The notes beneath the pieces are model-generated. The model ran no database searches and was not told the origin of the DNA. It saw only the letters and a list, made by a program, of their open reading frames with translations. DNA of 39,554 bases from Collimonas sp. OK607 (GTDB lineage: Bacteria; Pseudomonadota; Gammaproteobacteria; Burkholderiales; Burkholderiaceae_D): assembly GCF_900111995.1 (NCBI RefSeq), contig NZ_FOKF01000040.1, positions 1-39,554 on the forward strand. The letters run 5' to 3'. Positions 1 through 8,318 of this stretch are shown here, in pieces (position 1 is the first letter of the stretch; each line of letters starts with the position of its first letter). The position numbers were made by a program, and so were the translations under genes.

Positions 1-113
1 TCGGTGCGCTGCACGGCCTGTTCAATCCATTCGACAGGCAAATGCTCTCCTAGCCGACGCCAGTCAGGCGCTTCGAGGTGGTTTGCAAGGAAATGGAGAG
101 TGTCATCGAGCAT
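1..113 (-). CDS. IS4-family transposase, N-terminal fragment (runs off the window)
   Basis: The reading frame from ATG at 113 stays open to the window edge and encodes about 37 residues. The N-terminus begins MLDDTLHFLANHLEAPDW and ends near the motif VEWIEQAVQRT. The '(W)I(E/H)QAL/V' pattern is typical of the N-terminal domain of IS4-family DDE transposases. A GTG at 119 is an alternative start in the same frame. The catalytic DDE residues lie outside the window, so activity cannot be judged. The identification rests on the N-terminal pattern plus the IS4-like terminus next to it. Confidence 0.75.
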   Translation of the reverse strand, partial: MLDDTLHFLANHLEAPDWRRLGEHLPVEWIEQAVQRT

Positions 114-193
114 CGACACGCAGGTTAACAGCTGGCCCGAACGTTTACAAGCCCAAAATAAAAATGCCGTCCAGTCTTAACTGAACGGCATTA
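1..193 (-). mobile_element. Left-hand IS4-type insertion sequence end (partial)
   Basis: The IS terminus lies at 193 and the element reads leftward out of the window. On the minus strand it begins TAATGCCGTTCAGTTAAG, which resembles the terminal inverted repeat of IS4-group elements as I remember it. About 80 bases of leader precede the transposase start at 113. Bases 104-193 are a perfect inverted copy of 39465-39554. The other IS end and the target duplication lie outside the window. Confidence 0.85.
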
Positions 194-224
194 CCGCCTA
201 CGCAGCCTTTTTCATATCTGAAGC

Positions 225-252
225 GTAGGGTGGGCATGTCGTTGTGCCCACG
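225..252. repeat. Hairpin repeat of the GTAGGGTGGGCA...TGCCCAC type
   Basis: A 7-bp stem, GTGGGCA (230-236) and TGCCCAC (245-251), encloses an 8-base loop and is preceded by GTAGG. I recall this kind of sequence as a common dispersed repeat in betaproteobacterial intergenic regions. An inverted partial copy, CACCCTAC, lies at 421-428 across the NUDIX gene stop codon. The two bracket the palindrome at 332-385. Confidence 0.55.
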
Positions 253-305
253 CGTCACGGTGATATCCGGAGTACAGGCTTCCAGAGATCAGGGCTCGCC
301 ATTCA

Positions 306-406
306 GTTGCGAATCGACGACGTAGTGATCTGGGTTCAGAGTGAAGTTTCGGCGGTAAAACATACCGAAAGTTCACTCTGAACCCGGTTAGTTCGTGCTG
401 CTCGTC
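306..406. repeat. REP-like palindromic element, copy 1 (full-length)
   Basis: The core at 332-385 is a long near-perfect palindrome: GGGTTCAGAGTGAAGTTTCGG and its complement around a short centre containing TAAAACATA. The flanks are GTTGCGAATCGACGACGTAG on the left and GTTAGTTCGTGCTGCTCGTCG on the right. Both flanks recur at the related copies near 24.6-24.8 kb, so the repeated unit is about 100 bases, not the palindrome alone. Confidence 0.85.
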
Positions 407-424
407 GCTTTGCCTTTACACACC

Positions 425-982
425 CTACGGTAGCTTCCAGTTACCTGCCACGATTTTTTCAAGCCAGAAGGTGCCGATTACCGTTTTGACGTCGGTAACC
501 TTGCCTTCCCTCACCCAGCTCAGCATATCCTCAAGCGGCGCCTTGAACACGTCCAGGAATTCGCCGTCATCAAGCTTGCGTTCGCCCGCGACCAGGCCGC
601 GCGCCAGGAACAATTCCAGATGCTCGTCGGCATAGGCAATCGCATTGTGGATCGTGCAGACATGTTGCCATTCTGTAGCGGTATAGCCGGTTTCTTCCAG
701 CAGCTCGCGCTTGGCGCAACTCAGGTGGTCTTCGCCCGGGTCGATTTTCCCGGCCGGATATTCAATGAACACGCGCTCCAGCGGATAGCGGTACTGCCGC
801 TCAAGCAAGACCGTGCCATCTTCAAACAAAGGTAGGATAACCACTGCACCGGGATGCTTGATGTATTCGCGCGTGGTCAGCTTGCCGTCAGGCAGTTGCA
901 CCGTATCGCGCTGCACTTTGAGGAAGTGGCCGTCATAGGCTTCAGCGCTGGTGATCCGGGTTTCTTTCAGATGACGATCCAT
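425..982 (-). CDS. nudF: NUDIX hydrolase, ADP-ribose pyrophosphatase (NudF) type
   Basis: This 185-residue protein probably hydrolyses ADP-ribose or another nucleoside diphosphate derivative to the monophosphate. The NUDIX box spans residues 78-100: G78, E84, R92-E93 and E96-E97 followed by TG match the metal-binding GX5EX7REXXEEXG pattern. The EYPAGKIDPGE run before it is typical of the ADP-ribose pyrophosphatase branch. I chose ATG 982 because GGAG lies a few bases upstream and the 27 residues of open frame before it look non-coding. It follows the nuo operon in the same direction, but a hairpin with a T tract at 1043-1067 separates it from DUF2818, so it is probably at least partly independent. 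The exact substrate is inferred. Confidence 0.85.
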   Translation of the reverse strand: MDRHLKETRITSAEAYDGHFLKVQRDTVQLPDGKLTTREYIKHPGAVVILPLFEDGTVLLERQYRYPLERVFIEYPAGKIDPGEDHLSCAKRELLEETGYTATEWQHVCTIHNAIAYADEHLELFLARGLVAGERKLDDGEFLDVFKAPLEDMLSWVREGKVTDVKTVIGTFWLEKIVAGNWKLP

Positions 983-1042
983 GCGGGTACTCCGAAGGAA
1001 AGAGATGAGGCAGACTAGAGAGGGAGATTGTAATGCCTGGAA

Positions 1043-1067
1043 GCGAAAACGGTGCCGAAGCACCGTT
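1043..1067 (-). terminator. Rho-independent terminator after the nuo operon
   Basis: On the minus strand an 8-bp stem, AACGGTGC/GCACCGTT, closes a stable TTCG tetraloop and runs into TTTTCGC. It sits between the DUF2818 stop (1102) and the NUDIX start (982), where the complex I transcript would end. Confidence 0.6.
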
Positions 1068-1078
1068 CCACGCTGGTG

Positions 1079-1103
1079 CCGCTAGTTGCAGCGGTGTTTT
1101 TTT
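1079..1103 (+). terminator. Possible terminator facing into the nuo operon (plus strand)
   Basis: On the plus strand CCGCT and AGCGG form a 5-bp stem with a 6-base loop, followed by TGTTTTTTT. It overlaps the DUF2818 stop codon. It would stop antisense transcription entering from the left. The short stem makes it tentative. Confidence 0.35.
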
Positions 1104-1416
1104 AGCGATGTTTCTTCAAATAGCGCAATACATAGCCGGGATAGGCCAGCACCAGGAACATGCAGCCGGTCACCGCATAAAACTCCCAGCGTTGCGTGAA
1201 CGTGTTACCGATATTCGCTTCCAGCACGTAGGCCACGGCGCCAACCAGTGCATACAAAGCGAACAGCTCCAGCAAGCGAACCCAGACCGGTTTGACTGTA
1301 GCCTGGCCACCGGATTTGAGCGGGATCAGTGCGAACAGCCGTTCGTTAAAAAACGGCAGGTTGGCAGCCAGCAGCGCCAACAGAATCACGAACCAACTGG
1401 AGAGAGAAACGTTCAC
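1102..1416 (-). CDS. DUF2818 family small membrane protein following nuoN
   Basis: A 104-residue hydrophobic protein of unknown function. Three membrane segments are visible: residues about 5-22, 48-65 and 80-98. A Lys/Arg-rich C-terminus (YLKKHR) follows. I recognise it as DUF2818, a family I know mainly from the position just after nuoN in betaproteobacteria. Here it begins four bases after the nuoN stop, so it is surely cotranscribed with complex I. The start codon is GTG (1416). A role as an accessory or assembly factor for complex I is suggested only by position. The nuo terminator-like hairpin follows its stop codon. Confidence 0.8.
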   Translation of the reverse strand: MNVSLSSWFVILLALLAANLPFFNERLFALIPLKSGGQATVKPVWVRLLELFALYALVGAVAYVLEANIGNTFTQRWEFYAVTGCMFLVLAYPGYVLRYLKKHR

Positions 1417-1420
1417 GGAA

Positions 1421-2926
1421 TCAGGACACCACTTTGCCGAGGAACGAGGTCAATGTCTTGACGATCGCCGTGGTGGTCGCATCCATTAGCACACCCGGCC
1501 ACAAACCTAACGCCAGCACTGCCAGTCCGTTCAGGCTGAGCAATACCCGCACATCGAGGTGCGCAACAATCGGCGAGGCATCTTGCGGCTCATCAAAATA
1601 CATCAGCTTGATCACGCGCAGATAGTAATAGGCGCCGATCAGGGAGAACACCACGGCGACCACTGCCAGCCACACCTGGCCAGTGCCCAGCACAGCCTGC
1701 AACACGGACAGCTTGGCGTAGAAGCCCATCAGCGGCGGGATACCTGCCAGAGACAGCATCAGAACCAGCATCACTGCCGCGAACCAAGGGCTGCGTTGAT
1801 TCAAGCCTTTGAAGTCGTCCATGTTTTCCGCTTCGAAACCGGAGCGCGCCAGCAACATGATGACACCGAAGGTACCGAGCGTTGTCATCACGTAAGTGAT
1901 CGAATAGAACAAGGCCGAGCTATATGCATTGGCAGCCGAGAACAGATTGCCGTCGACCACGCCGGCCAGCAAACCGAGCAGCATGAAACCCATGTGGGAA
2001 ATGGTCGAATACGCCAGCATGCGTTTGATATTGGTCTGGGCAATCGCAGTGATGTTACCGATCGCCATCGACAGCACAGCCAGCACGGTCAGCATTTGCT
2101 GCCAGTCGAAAGCCAGTGGCAACAGCGCTTCAATCAGCAGGCGGAAGCAAATCGCAAAAGCCGCCAGCTTAGGTGCGCCACCCAGCAACAGGGTGACTGC
2201 AGTCGGTGAACCTTGATAGACGTCAGGCACCCACATGTGGAACGGCACTACACCCAGTTTGAACGCCAGGCCGGCCACCACGAACACCACGCCGAATACC
2301 AGCACGGTCGGATTGATGCCACCGGAGGATGCAGCGCGGGTGACTTCGACCAGGTCGAGCGAACCGGTAGCACCGTACAGCATCGACATCCCGTACAGCA
2401 GGAAACCGGAAGCCATTGCGCCCAGCACGAAATATTTCATCGCCGCTTCAGTCGCGACAGCGCTATCGCGGCGCAATGCCACCAGTGCGTACAGCGACAA
2501 CGACATCAATTCCAGGCCCAGGTAAATACTGAGGAAATTGCTGCCGGAGATCATCACCATCTGACCCAACAAGGCAAACAGCGCCAACGGATAGAACTCG
2601 CCGCCGAGGTTGCCGCTGACCATGCCGCGTTCGCTCACATAACGGCGCGAATACACCAGCGTCATGGCGACTGCCACGTAAGAAACCAGTTTCAACAGGC
2701 TGCTCAGGGGATCCGAGACAAACATGTTGTGGAAGGTATAGACCGTCTCCCCGCTTTGGAACGCACCCAGCGTCAATACGAAACACACGGCCAGCACGGC
2801 CAGTGTCAGGTAATAGGTGAGATGGCGCTTGGCATCCGAAACAAACATATCGATCAGCAGCACGACCGAAGTCGCAATCAGCAGAAAGATTTCCGGATAA
2901 ACAGGGATCAGATTCATGTTATTCAT
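1421..2926 (-). CDS. nuoN: NADH-quinone oxidoreductase subunit N
   Basis: This antiporter-like membrane subunit of respiratory complex I (501 residues) takes part in proton translocation in the inner membrane. It is almost entirely transmembrane helices. It shows the Mrp-antiporter-type core, with [14 protein letters not shown] near residue 135, [17 protein letters not shown] near 223-240 and [14 protein letters not shown] near 300. The lysines and the glutamate in these segments are the conserved proton-path residues of the family. The length is normal for NuoN. The spacer to nuoM (2927-3035) is unusually long for this operon and carries an imperfect palindrome. DUF2818 follows after four bases. 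Confidence 0.97.
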   Translation of the reverse strand: MNNMNLIPVYPEIFLLIATSVVLLIDMFVSDAKRHLTYYLTLAVLAVCFVLTLGAFQSGETVYTFHNMFVSDPLSSLLKLVSYVAVAMTLVYSRRYVSERGMVSGNLGGEFYPLALFALLGQMVMISGSNFLSIYLGLELMSLSLYALVALRRDSAVATEAAMKYFVLGAMASGFLLYGMSMLYGATGSLDLVEVTRAASSGGINPTVLVFGVVFVVAGLAFKLGVVPFHMWVPDVYQGSPTAVTLLLGGAPKLAAFAICFRLLIEALLPLAFDWQQMLTVLAVLSMAIGNITAIAQTNIKRMLAYSTISHMGFMLLGLLAGVVDGNLFSAANAYSSALFYSITYVMTTLGTFGVIMLLARSGFEAENMDDFKGLNQRSPWFAAVMLVLMLSLAGIPPLMGFYAKLSVLQAVLGTGQVWLAVVAVVFSLIGAYYYLRVIKLMYFDEPQDASPIVAHLDVRVLLSLNGLAVLALGLWPGVLMDATTTAIVKTLTSFLGKVVS

Positions 2927-2965
2927 TTATTTGCCGCTTATTTTTGTGCACTGCACTTCAATCTA

Positions 2966-3036
2966 GTCAGTTGAGGAAAGAGTAATTCGTCGCAAGGTTG
3001 ACCTAGGCGCCTTCTAAACTCCCTCCCCCAATTCAT
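2966..3036. repeat. Imperfect palindromic repeat in the nuoM-nuoN spacer (copy A)
   Basis: The unit reads CAGTTGAGGAAAGAGTAATTCG ... CTTCTAAACTCCCTCCCCCAATTCATCA. Its ends pair imperfectly: TTGAGGAAAGAGT against the complement of ACTCCCTCCCCCAA. The same layout occurs at 11792-11857 and, inverted and more diverged, at 7726-7806. All three lie in spacers of the nuo operon. Confidence 0.65.
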
Positions 3037-4526
3037 CAATTCAGCTTGGTGATCGCGACATGCTTCAGCAGATCGGCTACCGACACTTGCATCGCATCGG
3101 TGAACGGCGCCGGATACACGCCCATCGCGATGACTGCAATCGCCAACACACCCAGCATGAAGAACTCACGCTTGTTCAGGTCCAGCATTTCTTTCACATG
3201 CGAATTGGTAACGGCGCCGAACACTACGCGCTTGACCAGCCACAACGAATACGCAGCGCCCAGGATCAATGCGGTTGCAGCCAGCAGGCCGATCCAGAAA
3301 TTGAACTTGACCGCGCCCAGGATCACCATGAATTCGCCGACGAAACCGGAGGTGCCTGGCAGACCGGAATTAGCCAGCGAGAACAGCACGAACAAGGCAG
3401 CGAAACGCGGCATGACGTTGACCACACCACCGTACGCAGCGATCTCACGTGTATGCATGCGGTCATACAGCACGCCGATACACAGGAACATTGCGCCGGA
3501 CACAAAGCCGTGCGAGATCATTTGCACGATACCGCCCTGCAAGCCGATGTCGTTGAAAATGAAGAAACCGAGGGTGACAAAACCCATGTGCGCAATCGAC
3601 GAATAGGCGATCAGCTTTTTCATGTCGTTCTGCACCATCGCCACCAGGCCGATATAGATCACGGCGATCAGCGACAAGGTAATGATGAAACCGGCCAGGT
3701 AGTGGCTGGCGTCAGGCGTGATCGGCAGCGAGAACCGCAGGAAACCGTAACCGCCCAGCTTCAGCATGATTGCCGCCAGTACGACCGAACCACCAGTTGG
3801 CGCTTCGACGTGGGCGTCCGGCAACCAGGTATGTACCGGCCACATCGGCACCTTGACGGCAAACGCCATCAGGAACGCCAGGAAGATCAGGATCTGCGCC
3901 GTCATCGGCAGCGGCAGCTGATGCCAGGTCAGGATTTCGAAACTGCCGCCCGACTGAAAATACAGGTACAGCAACGCAACCAGCATCAACAGCGAACCCA
4001 TCAGGGTGTACAGGAAGAACTTGATCGCTGCGTAGACACGATTGGAGCCGCCCCAGACGCCGACGATGATGAACATCGGGATCAGCGTCGCTTCGAAGAA
4101 AACATAGAACAACATGCCGTCCAACGCGCAAAAGACGCCGATCATCAAGCCCGACAGGATCAGGAAGGCGCCCATGTATTGCGCGACTTTCTTCTCGATC
4201 ACTTGCCAGGCGGAGATCACCACCATCACGGTAATGAAAGCCGTCAACGGGATGAACCACAGCGAAATGCCGTCGATACCCAGGTAGTAATTGATGTTGA
4301 AGCGGTCGATCCAGGCGGCCTTTTCAACAAATTGCATGCCGTGGAAACCGTTATCGAACTGGCTCACGAGTGGCAAGGTCACCACGAAGCTGACCAATGC
4401 GCCTAGCAGCGAAAGCCAGCGCACCAGGGTTGGATTATCGTCGCGGCCCACGGCCAGGACGAGGATACCGAACGCGACCGGACACCAGATCGCGAGGCTG
4501 AGAAGAGGGAAAGTTGACTGCATCAT
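3036..4526 (-). CDS. nuoM: NADH-quinone oxidoreductase subunit M
   Basis: This antiporter-like membrane subunit of complex I has 496 residues, the usual NuoM size. About 14 hydrophobic segments are visible. Family signatures include YFFEAT-type sequence (VFFEATLIPMFIIVGVWGG) near residue 140, the channel segment AVKVPMWPVHTWLPDAHVEAPTGGSV near 220-245, and KKLIAYSSIAHMGF near 305. The Glu of FFEAT and the Lys of KVPMWP are conserved proton-pumping residues in this family. It lies between nuoL and nuoN in the canonical order. The nuoL-nuoM spacer contains a four-unit 9-base tandem repeat. Confidence 0.97.
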   Translation of the reverse strand: MMQSTFPLLSLAIWCPVAFGILVLAVGRDDNPTLVRWLSLLGALVSFVVTLPLVSQFDNGFHGMQFVEKAAWIDRFNINYYLGIDGISLWFIPLTAFITVMVVISAWQVIEKKVAQYMGAFLILSGLMIGVFCALDGMLFYVFFEATLIPMFIIVGVWGGSNRVYAAIKFFLYTLMGSLLMLVALLYLYFQSGGSFEILTWHQLPLPMTAQILIFLAFLMAFAVKVPMWPVHTWLPDAHVEAPTGGSVVLAAIMLKLGGYGFLRFSLPITPDASHYLAGFIITLSLIAVIYIGLVAMVQNDMKKLIAYSSIAHMGFVTLGFFIFNDIGLQGGIVQMISHGFVSGAMFLCIGVLYDRMHTREIAAYGGVVNVMPRFAALFVLFSLANSGLPGTSGFVGEFMVILGAVKFNFWIGLLAATALILGAAYSLWLVKRVVFGAVTNSHVKEMLDLNKREFFMLGVLAIAVIAMGVYPAPFTDAMQVSVADLLKHVAITKLN

Positions 4527-4543
4527 ATTTATTATTTATCTAC

Positions 4544-4579
4544 CTTGCTGAGTTTGCCGAGTTTGCTGAATTTGCTTTA
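4544..4579. repeat. Four-unit 9-bp tandem repeat in the nuoL-nuoM spacer
   Basis: Consecutive 9-mers are CTTGCTGAG (4544), TTTGCCGAG (4553), TTTGCTGAA (4562) and a decayed TTTGCTTTA (4571). The array occupies most of the 58-base gap between the two genes. It may come from replication slippage, and no binding site is recognised. Confidence 0.7.
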
Positions 4580-4584
4580 GCTGC

Positions 4585-6645
4585 TTATTTGGCAAACGGG
4601 AACGGCATGAACCAAACCAGGAAACCCAGCACGCCGATAATCATCACGAATGCATAGTGATAGATGTATCCGGACTGCCAGAGACGGGTAATTTTCGAAA
4701 ACCAGCTGACTGCCTTGGCGCTGCCATTGACGATCAGGCCATCGATCAGGCCACGGTCGCCGGCATTCCACAAGCCGCGGCCCAACATGCGGGCGCCACC
4801 GGCGAACACCACATCGTTGAACTTGTCCATATAGTACTTATTGTCGAGCAACGTGAAGATCGGCAGGAATTTCTGCTTGATCGCTGCCGGCAGACGCGGA
4901 TTGACCATGTAGCAGTAATACGCCGACGCCACGCCGGCGATCGCCAGCCACAACGGTGCCGAACTGAATGCGTGCGCAACCATGCCGACCGGGCCGTGGA
5001 AGTCATTGCGCAGCTCTTCCATTGCGTGGTGTGCCTCGTTGACGAAAATCACGTCCTTGAAGAAACTGCCAAACAACATTGGCTCGATTGCGAAGAAGCC
5101 GATGATGGCGGATGGAATCGCCAGCAAGATCAGCGGCAAGGTCACCACCCAAGGCGACTCATGCGGCTTTTGGCCTGGCGCCAGGCCGTGATGTTCGTGG
5201 CCGTCTTCTGAATCTTCGTGATGATCGTCGTTGGCATGGTGTGCGTCGTGAGCATCATGCGCCTTGCCAAAGCGTTCTTCGCCATGGAACACCATGAAAT
5301 ACATGCGGAACGAATAGAAAGCCGTGACAAACACGCTTGCCAGCACTGCAAAGTAAGCAAAGCCGGAACCGAACAGCGTCGATGCGTGGGCCGCTTCGAT
5401 AATGCTGTCCTTCGAATAGAAACCGGAGAAGAACGGTGTGCCGATCAATGCCAGCGAACCGACCAGCGAAGTGATCCAGGTAATCGGCATGTATTTACGC
5501 AGGCCGCCCATGTTGCGCATGTCTTGATCGTGATGCAGGCCGATGATGACCGAACCGGCGCCAAGGAACAGCAAGGCCTTGAAGAACGCATGCGTCATCA
5601 GATGGAACACCGCCACCGAGTATGCCGAAGCACCCAGCGCCACAGTCATGTAGCCGAGCTGCGACAAGGTCGAGTAAGCCACCACGCGTTTGATGTCAGT
5701 CTGGATAACGCCGAGGAAACCCATGAACAAGGCAGTAATCGAACCGATGATCAGGATGAACGACAACGCGGTGTCGGACAGTTCGAACAGCGGCGACATG
5801 CGGGTCACCATGAAAATACCTGCGGTCACCATGGTCGCGGCGTGGATCAGTGCGGAAATCGGGGTCGGGCCTTCCATCGAATCCGGCAGCCAGACGTGCA
5901 ACGGAAACTGGGCCGACTTACCCATCGCGCCGATGAACAGGCAGATACAGGCTACGGTCAGCAACATCCAGTCGCTGCCCGGCAGGGTCAGTTGCGCCAG
6001 CGCGCCACTTTGCGCGAATACTTCGGTGTAGTTCATCGAGCCGGAATACGCCAGCAGCAAACCGATACCGAGGATGAAACCGAAGTCGCCGACGCGGTTG
6101 ACCAGGAACGCTTTCATGTTGGCGAAAATCGCTGTCGGACGGGTGTACCAGAAACCGATCAGCAGATACGACACCAGGCCCACCGCTTCCCAGCCGAAGA
6201 ACAGCTGCAGGAAGTTGTTGCTCATGACCAGCATCAGCATCGAGAACGTGAACAGGGATATATAAGCGAAGAAACGGTTATAACCCTCGTCGTCTTTCAT
6301 GTAGCCGATGGTATAGATATGCACCATCAGCGAGACAAAGGTCACCACGCACATCATCATCGCGGTCAGGCTGTCGACCAGGAAGCCGATCTCCAGCTTG
6401 ACGCCGCCTACCGTCATCCAGGTGTACAAGGTACCGTTGAATGAGGTGCCGTCGATCACCTGCAGCAAGGTCTGCACGGAAATGATCAGGGCGATCAGCA
6501 CGCCCAGGATCGTCACCGTGTGCGAGGTCTTGCGACCGACCAGGTTGCCGAAGAATTTGGTACCGAATAAGCCCGCGATCGCAGCGCCAGCCAGAGGCGC
6601 CAACGGTACGGCAAGAAGTAATTGTGGGTTAAGTTGCCCCGCCAT
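4585..6645 (-). CDS. nuoL: NADH-quinone oxidoreductase subunit L
   Basis: This is the largest antiporter-like membrane subunit of complex I (686 residues), at the distal end of the membrane arm. It shows the N-terminal Oxidored_q1_N region and the core motif GWEAVGLVSYLLIGFWY near residue 140. The segment GKSAQFPLHVWLPDSMEGPTP (about 240-260) and KRVVAYSTLSQLGY follow. Between roughly residues 458 and 497 is a His/Asp-rich hydrophilic loop with more than a dozen histidines. It lies before the final helices that form the lateral helix region. I recall similar loops in related betaproteobacterial NuoL proteins. A metal-binding role is possible but unproven. Confidence 0.97.
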   Translation of the reverse strand: MAGQLNPQLLLAVPLAPLAGAAIAGLFGTKFFGNLVGRKTSHTVTILGVLIALIISVQTLLQVIDGTSFNGTLYTWMTVGGVKLEIGFLVDSLTAMMMCVVTFVSLMVHIYTIGYMKDDEGYNRFFAYISLFTFSMLMLVMSNNFLQLFFGWEAVGLVSYLLIGFWYTRPTAIFANMKAFLVNRVGDFGFILGIGLLLAYSGSMNYTEVFAQSGALAQLTLPGSDWMLLTVACICLFIGAMGKSAQFPLHVWLPDSMEGPTPISALIHAATMVTAGIFMVTRMSPLFELSDTALSFILIIGSITALFMGFLGVIQTDIKRVVAYSTLSQLGYMTVALGASAYSVAVFHLMTHAFFKALLFLGAGSVIIGLHHDQDMRNMGGLRKYMPITWITSLVGSLALIGTPFFSGFYSKDSIIEAAHASTLFGSGFAYFAVLASVFVTAFYSFRMYFMVFHGEERFGKAHDAHDAHHANDDHHEDSEDGHEHHGLAPGQKPHESPWVVTLPLILLAIPSAIIGFFAIEPMLFGSFFKDVIFVNEAHHAMEELRNDFHGPVGMVAHAFSSAPLWLAIAGVASAYYCYMVNPRLPAAIKQKFLPIFTLLDNKYYMDKFNDVVFAGGARMLGRGLWNAGDRGLIDGLIVNGSAKAVSWFSKITRLWQSGYIYHYAFVMIIGVLGFLVWFMPFPFAK

Positions 6646-6698
6646 GATGAACCTTATCTTTATTCGTTATGTGTCTGTGTATTCTTTATCTACCTATC

Positions 6699-6720
6699 CC
6701 GGCAAGCCTGAGCTTGCCGG
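6699..6720. repeat. Perfect 9-bp hairpin in the nuoK-nuoL spacer
   Basis: CCGGCAAGC and GCTTGCCGG form a perfect stem around a CTGA tetraloop, 11 bases downstream (transcript sense) of the nuoK stop. No T tract follows on either strand. It looks like a dispersed hairpin or an mRNA-stabilising or attenuating stem rather than a terminator. Confidence 0.7.
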
Positions 6721-6730
6721 AACAAACCGC

Positions 6731-7039
6731 TTAGCCCTTAAGGCTGTCCAGATCTTCCACGTTGATGGTGTCCAGGTTACGGAACAACGCCACCAGGATT
6801 GCCAGCCCAATCGCCGCTTCGGCAGCTGCAACGGTGAGGATAAAGAAAACGAAAATCTGTCCGGCCGCATCACCCAGGTAATACGAAAACGCGATGAAGT
6901 TGATGTTCACCGCCAACAGCATCAATTCGATTGCCATCATCAATACGATGAGGTTTTTACGGTTCAGGAAAATGCCGACGATACCGATCGAGAACAGGAT
7001 CGCGCCAAGGATCAGATAGTGAGCGAGCGAAAGTGCCAT
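6731..7039 (-). CDS. nuoK: NADH-quinone oxidoreductase subunit K
   Basis: A 102-residue membrane subunit of complex I with three transmembrane helices (about residues 5-24, 28-52 and 62-86). The conserved acidic residues of the family are visible: Glu in [10 protein letters not shown] in helix 2 and Glu in [11 protein letters not shown] in helix 3. These belong to the central charged axis that couples quinone reduction to proton movement. It starts 12 bases after the nuoJ stop. Length and order match nuoK exactly. Confidence 0.96.
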   Translation of the reverse strand: MALSLAHYLILGAILFSIGIVGIFLNRKNLIVLMMAIELMLLAVNINFIAFSYYLGDAAGQIFVFFILTVAAAEAAIGLAILVALFRNLDTINVEDLDSLKG

Positions 7040-7051
7040 ATTGCGTCCTTG

Positions 7052-7708
7052 TTATTTTTGTGGTGCCGCAGGTGCCGGCGGGTTGGCTGGATTTGCAGGC
7101 GCAACCGGGTCGACCTTGGCTTCCGATTTCATCTTCACGATGCGAACCCGGTCGGTGCTCTTGACCTTGACTGCAGCGGAAGGCGAGAAATACTTGGTGT
7201 CTTTGCGGCGGCGCAACGTCAGGGCGACGGCGGCGACAATCGCCACCAGCAGCACGACGGCGGCAATTTCAAAGGCATACACGTATTCGGTATAGATCAG
7301 CATACCCAGCGCCTTGGTGGTGCCGATATTGGCCGAGGCCGCAGGAACGTCGGCATCGGAGCCTTGGAAACCGTGGAATATGACGGCAGCCATTTCCAGC
7401 ACGATGACCGTGCCGACTGTCGCCGCCACCGGGAAATACCCCCAGAATCCTTCTCGCATCTTGTCCAGGTTAATATCCAGCATCATCACCACGAACAAGA
7501 ACAGCACCATCACCGCGCCGACATACACCAGCACCAGCACGATGGACAGGAACTCCGCTTTCAACAGCATCCAGATACCGGCTGCGGAGAAAAACGACAA
7601 CACCAGGAACAGCGCGGCATGCACCGGGTTGCGTGCGGTAATTACGCGTAAGGCGGCGATTACCAACACCACCGAAAACGCGTAGAACAAGAAGGTCTTA
7701 AATTCCAT
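7052..7708 (-). CDS. nuoJ: NADH-quinone oxidoreductase subunit J
   Basis: This membrane subunit of complex I has 218 residues, against about 184 in E. coli. Five hydrophobic segments fill the first 165 residues. They include the conserved region around VLVLVYVGAVMVLFLFVVMML, home of the flexible third helix near the quinone chamber. The extra length is a C-terminal hydrophilic tail from about residue 165, Lys/Arg-rich then Pro/Ala-rich (VAPANPANPPAPAAPQK). It has no recognised function. The gene lies between nuoI and nuoK. The nuoI-nuoJ spacer is 104 bases and carries a palindromic repeat. Confidence 0.96.
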   Translation of the reverse strand: MEFKTFLFYAFSVVLVIAALRVITARNPVHAALFLVLSFFSAAGIWMLLKAEFLSIVLVLVYVGAVMVLFLFVVMMLDINLDKMREGFWGYFPVAATVGTVIVLEMAAVIFHGFQGSDADVPAASANIGTTKALGMLIYTEYVYAFEIAAVVLLVAIVAAVALTLRRRKDTKYFSPSAAVKVKSTDRVRIVKMKSEAKVDPVAPANPANPPAPAAPQK

Positions 7709-7725
7709 AATGGCCTATAAACAAA

Positions 7726-7806
7726 TTGTGGGACAGACTTCAGGACTCGCCGATGTCAAATGCGCGGCGAATTACATAATCCGTACAGCCCTGTCCCCAA
7801 CTAATC
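7726..7806. repeat. Imperfect palindromic repeat in the nuoI-nuoJ spacer (copy B, inverted)
   Basis: Read on the minus strand the unit starts AGTTGGGGACAG and contains GTAATTCGCCGCG. It ends GAAGTCTGTCCCACAATTTG, so TTGGGGACAG pairs with CTGTCCCACAA. It is the inverted, longer and more diverged relative of the elements at 2966-3036 and 11792-11857. Confidence 0.6.
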
Positions 7807-7812
7807 AAACAA

Positions 7813-8301
7813 TTAGCGGTATGCAGCATCCGCTGCACGTGCCGCAGCAATTTCAGGTTCGTAACGATCACCTACCGCCAGCAGCATTTCCTTGGTGTAG
7901 TACAGATCGCCACGTTTTTCACCGTGATACTCCAGGATGTGGGTCTCGACGATCGAATCGACCGGGCAAGACTCTTCGCAGAAACCACAGAAAATACACT
8001 TGGTCAGATCGATATCGTAGCGCGTGGTGCGGCGCGAACCGTCTTCACGCTGCTCGGACTCGATCGTAATTGCCATTGCCGGGCAAACCGCTTCACACAA
8101 TTTGCAGGCGATGCAACGCTCTTCACCATTCGGGTAACGACGCAGCGCATGCAAGCCGCGGAAACGTGGCGACTGCGGCGTCTTCTCTTCCGGGAACAGC
8201 ACCGTAATCTTGCGTGCGAACAGGTAGCGGCCAGTCAGCCGCAGCCCTTTGAGCAACTCCAGCAGCATTAAACTGCCGAAAAAATCCTTGATGGCTTCCA
8301 T
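7813..8301 (-). CDS. nuoI: NADH-quinone oxidoreductase subunit I
   Basis: This peripheral subunit of complex I (162 residues) carries two [4Fe-4S] clusters (N6a and N6b) that pass electrons toward NuoB. Both ferredoxin motifs are intact: C63-x2-C66-x2-C69-x3-C73-P and C102-x2-C105-x2-C108-x3-C112-P. The N-terminal 30 residues form an amphipathic helix ([16 protein letters not shown]) that probably sits on the membrane surface. It begins 17 bases after the nuoH stop. Length is typical for proteobacterial NuoI. Confidence 0.97.
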   Translation of the reverse strand: MEAIKDFFGSLMLLELLKGLRLTGRYLFARKITVLFPEEKTPQSPRFRGLHALRRYPNGEERCIACKLCEAVCPAMAITIESEQREDGSRRTTRYDIDLTKCIFCGFCEESCPVDSIVETHILEYHGEKRGDLYYTKEMLLAVGDRYEPEIAAARAADAAYR

Positions 8302-8318
8302 TTACACTAAACCTTCCA

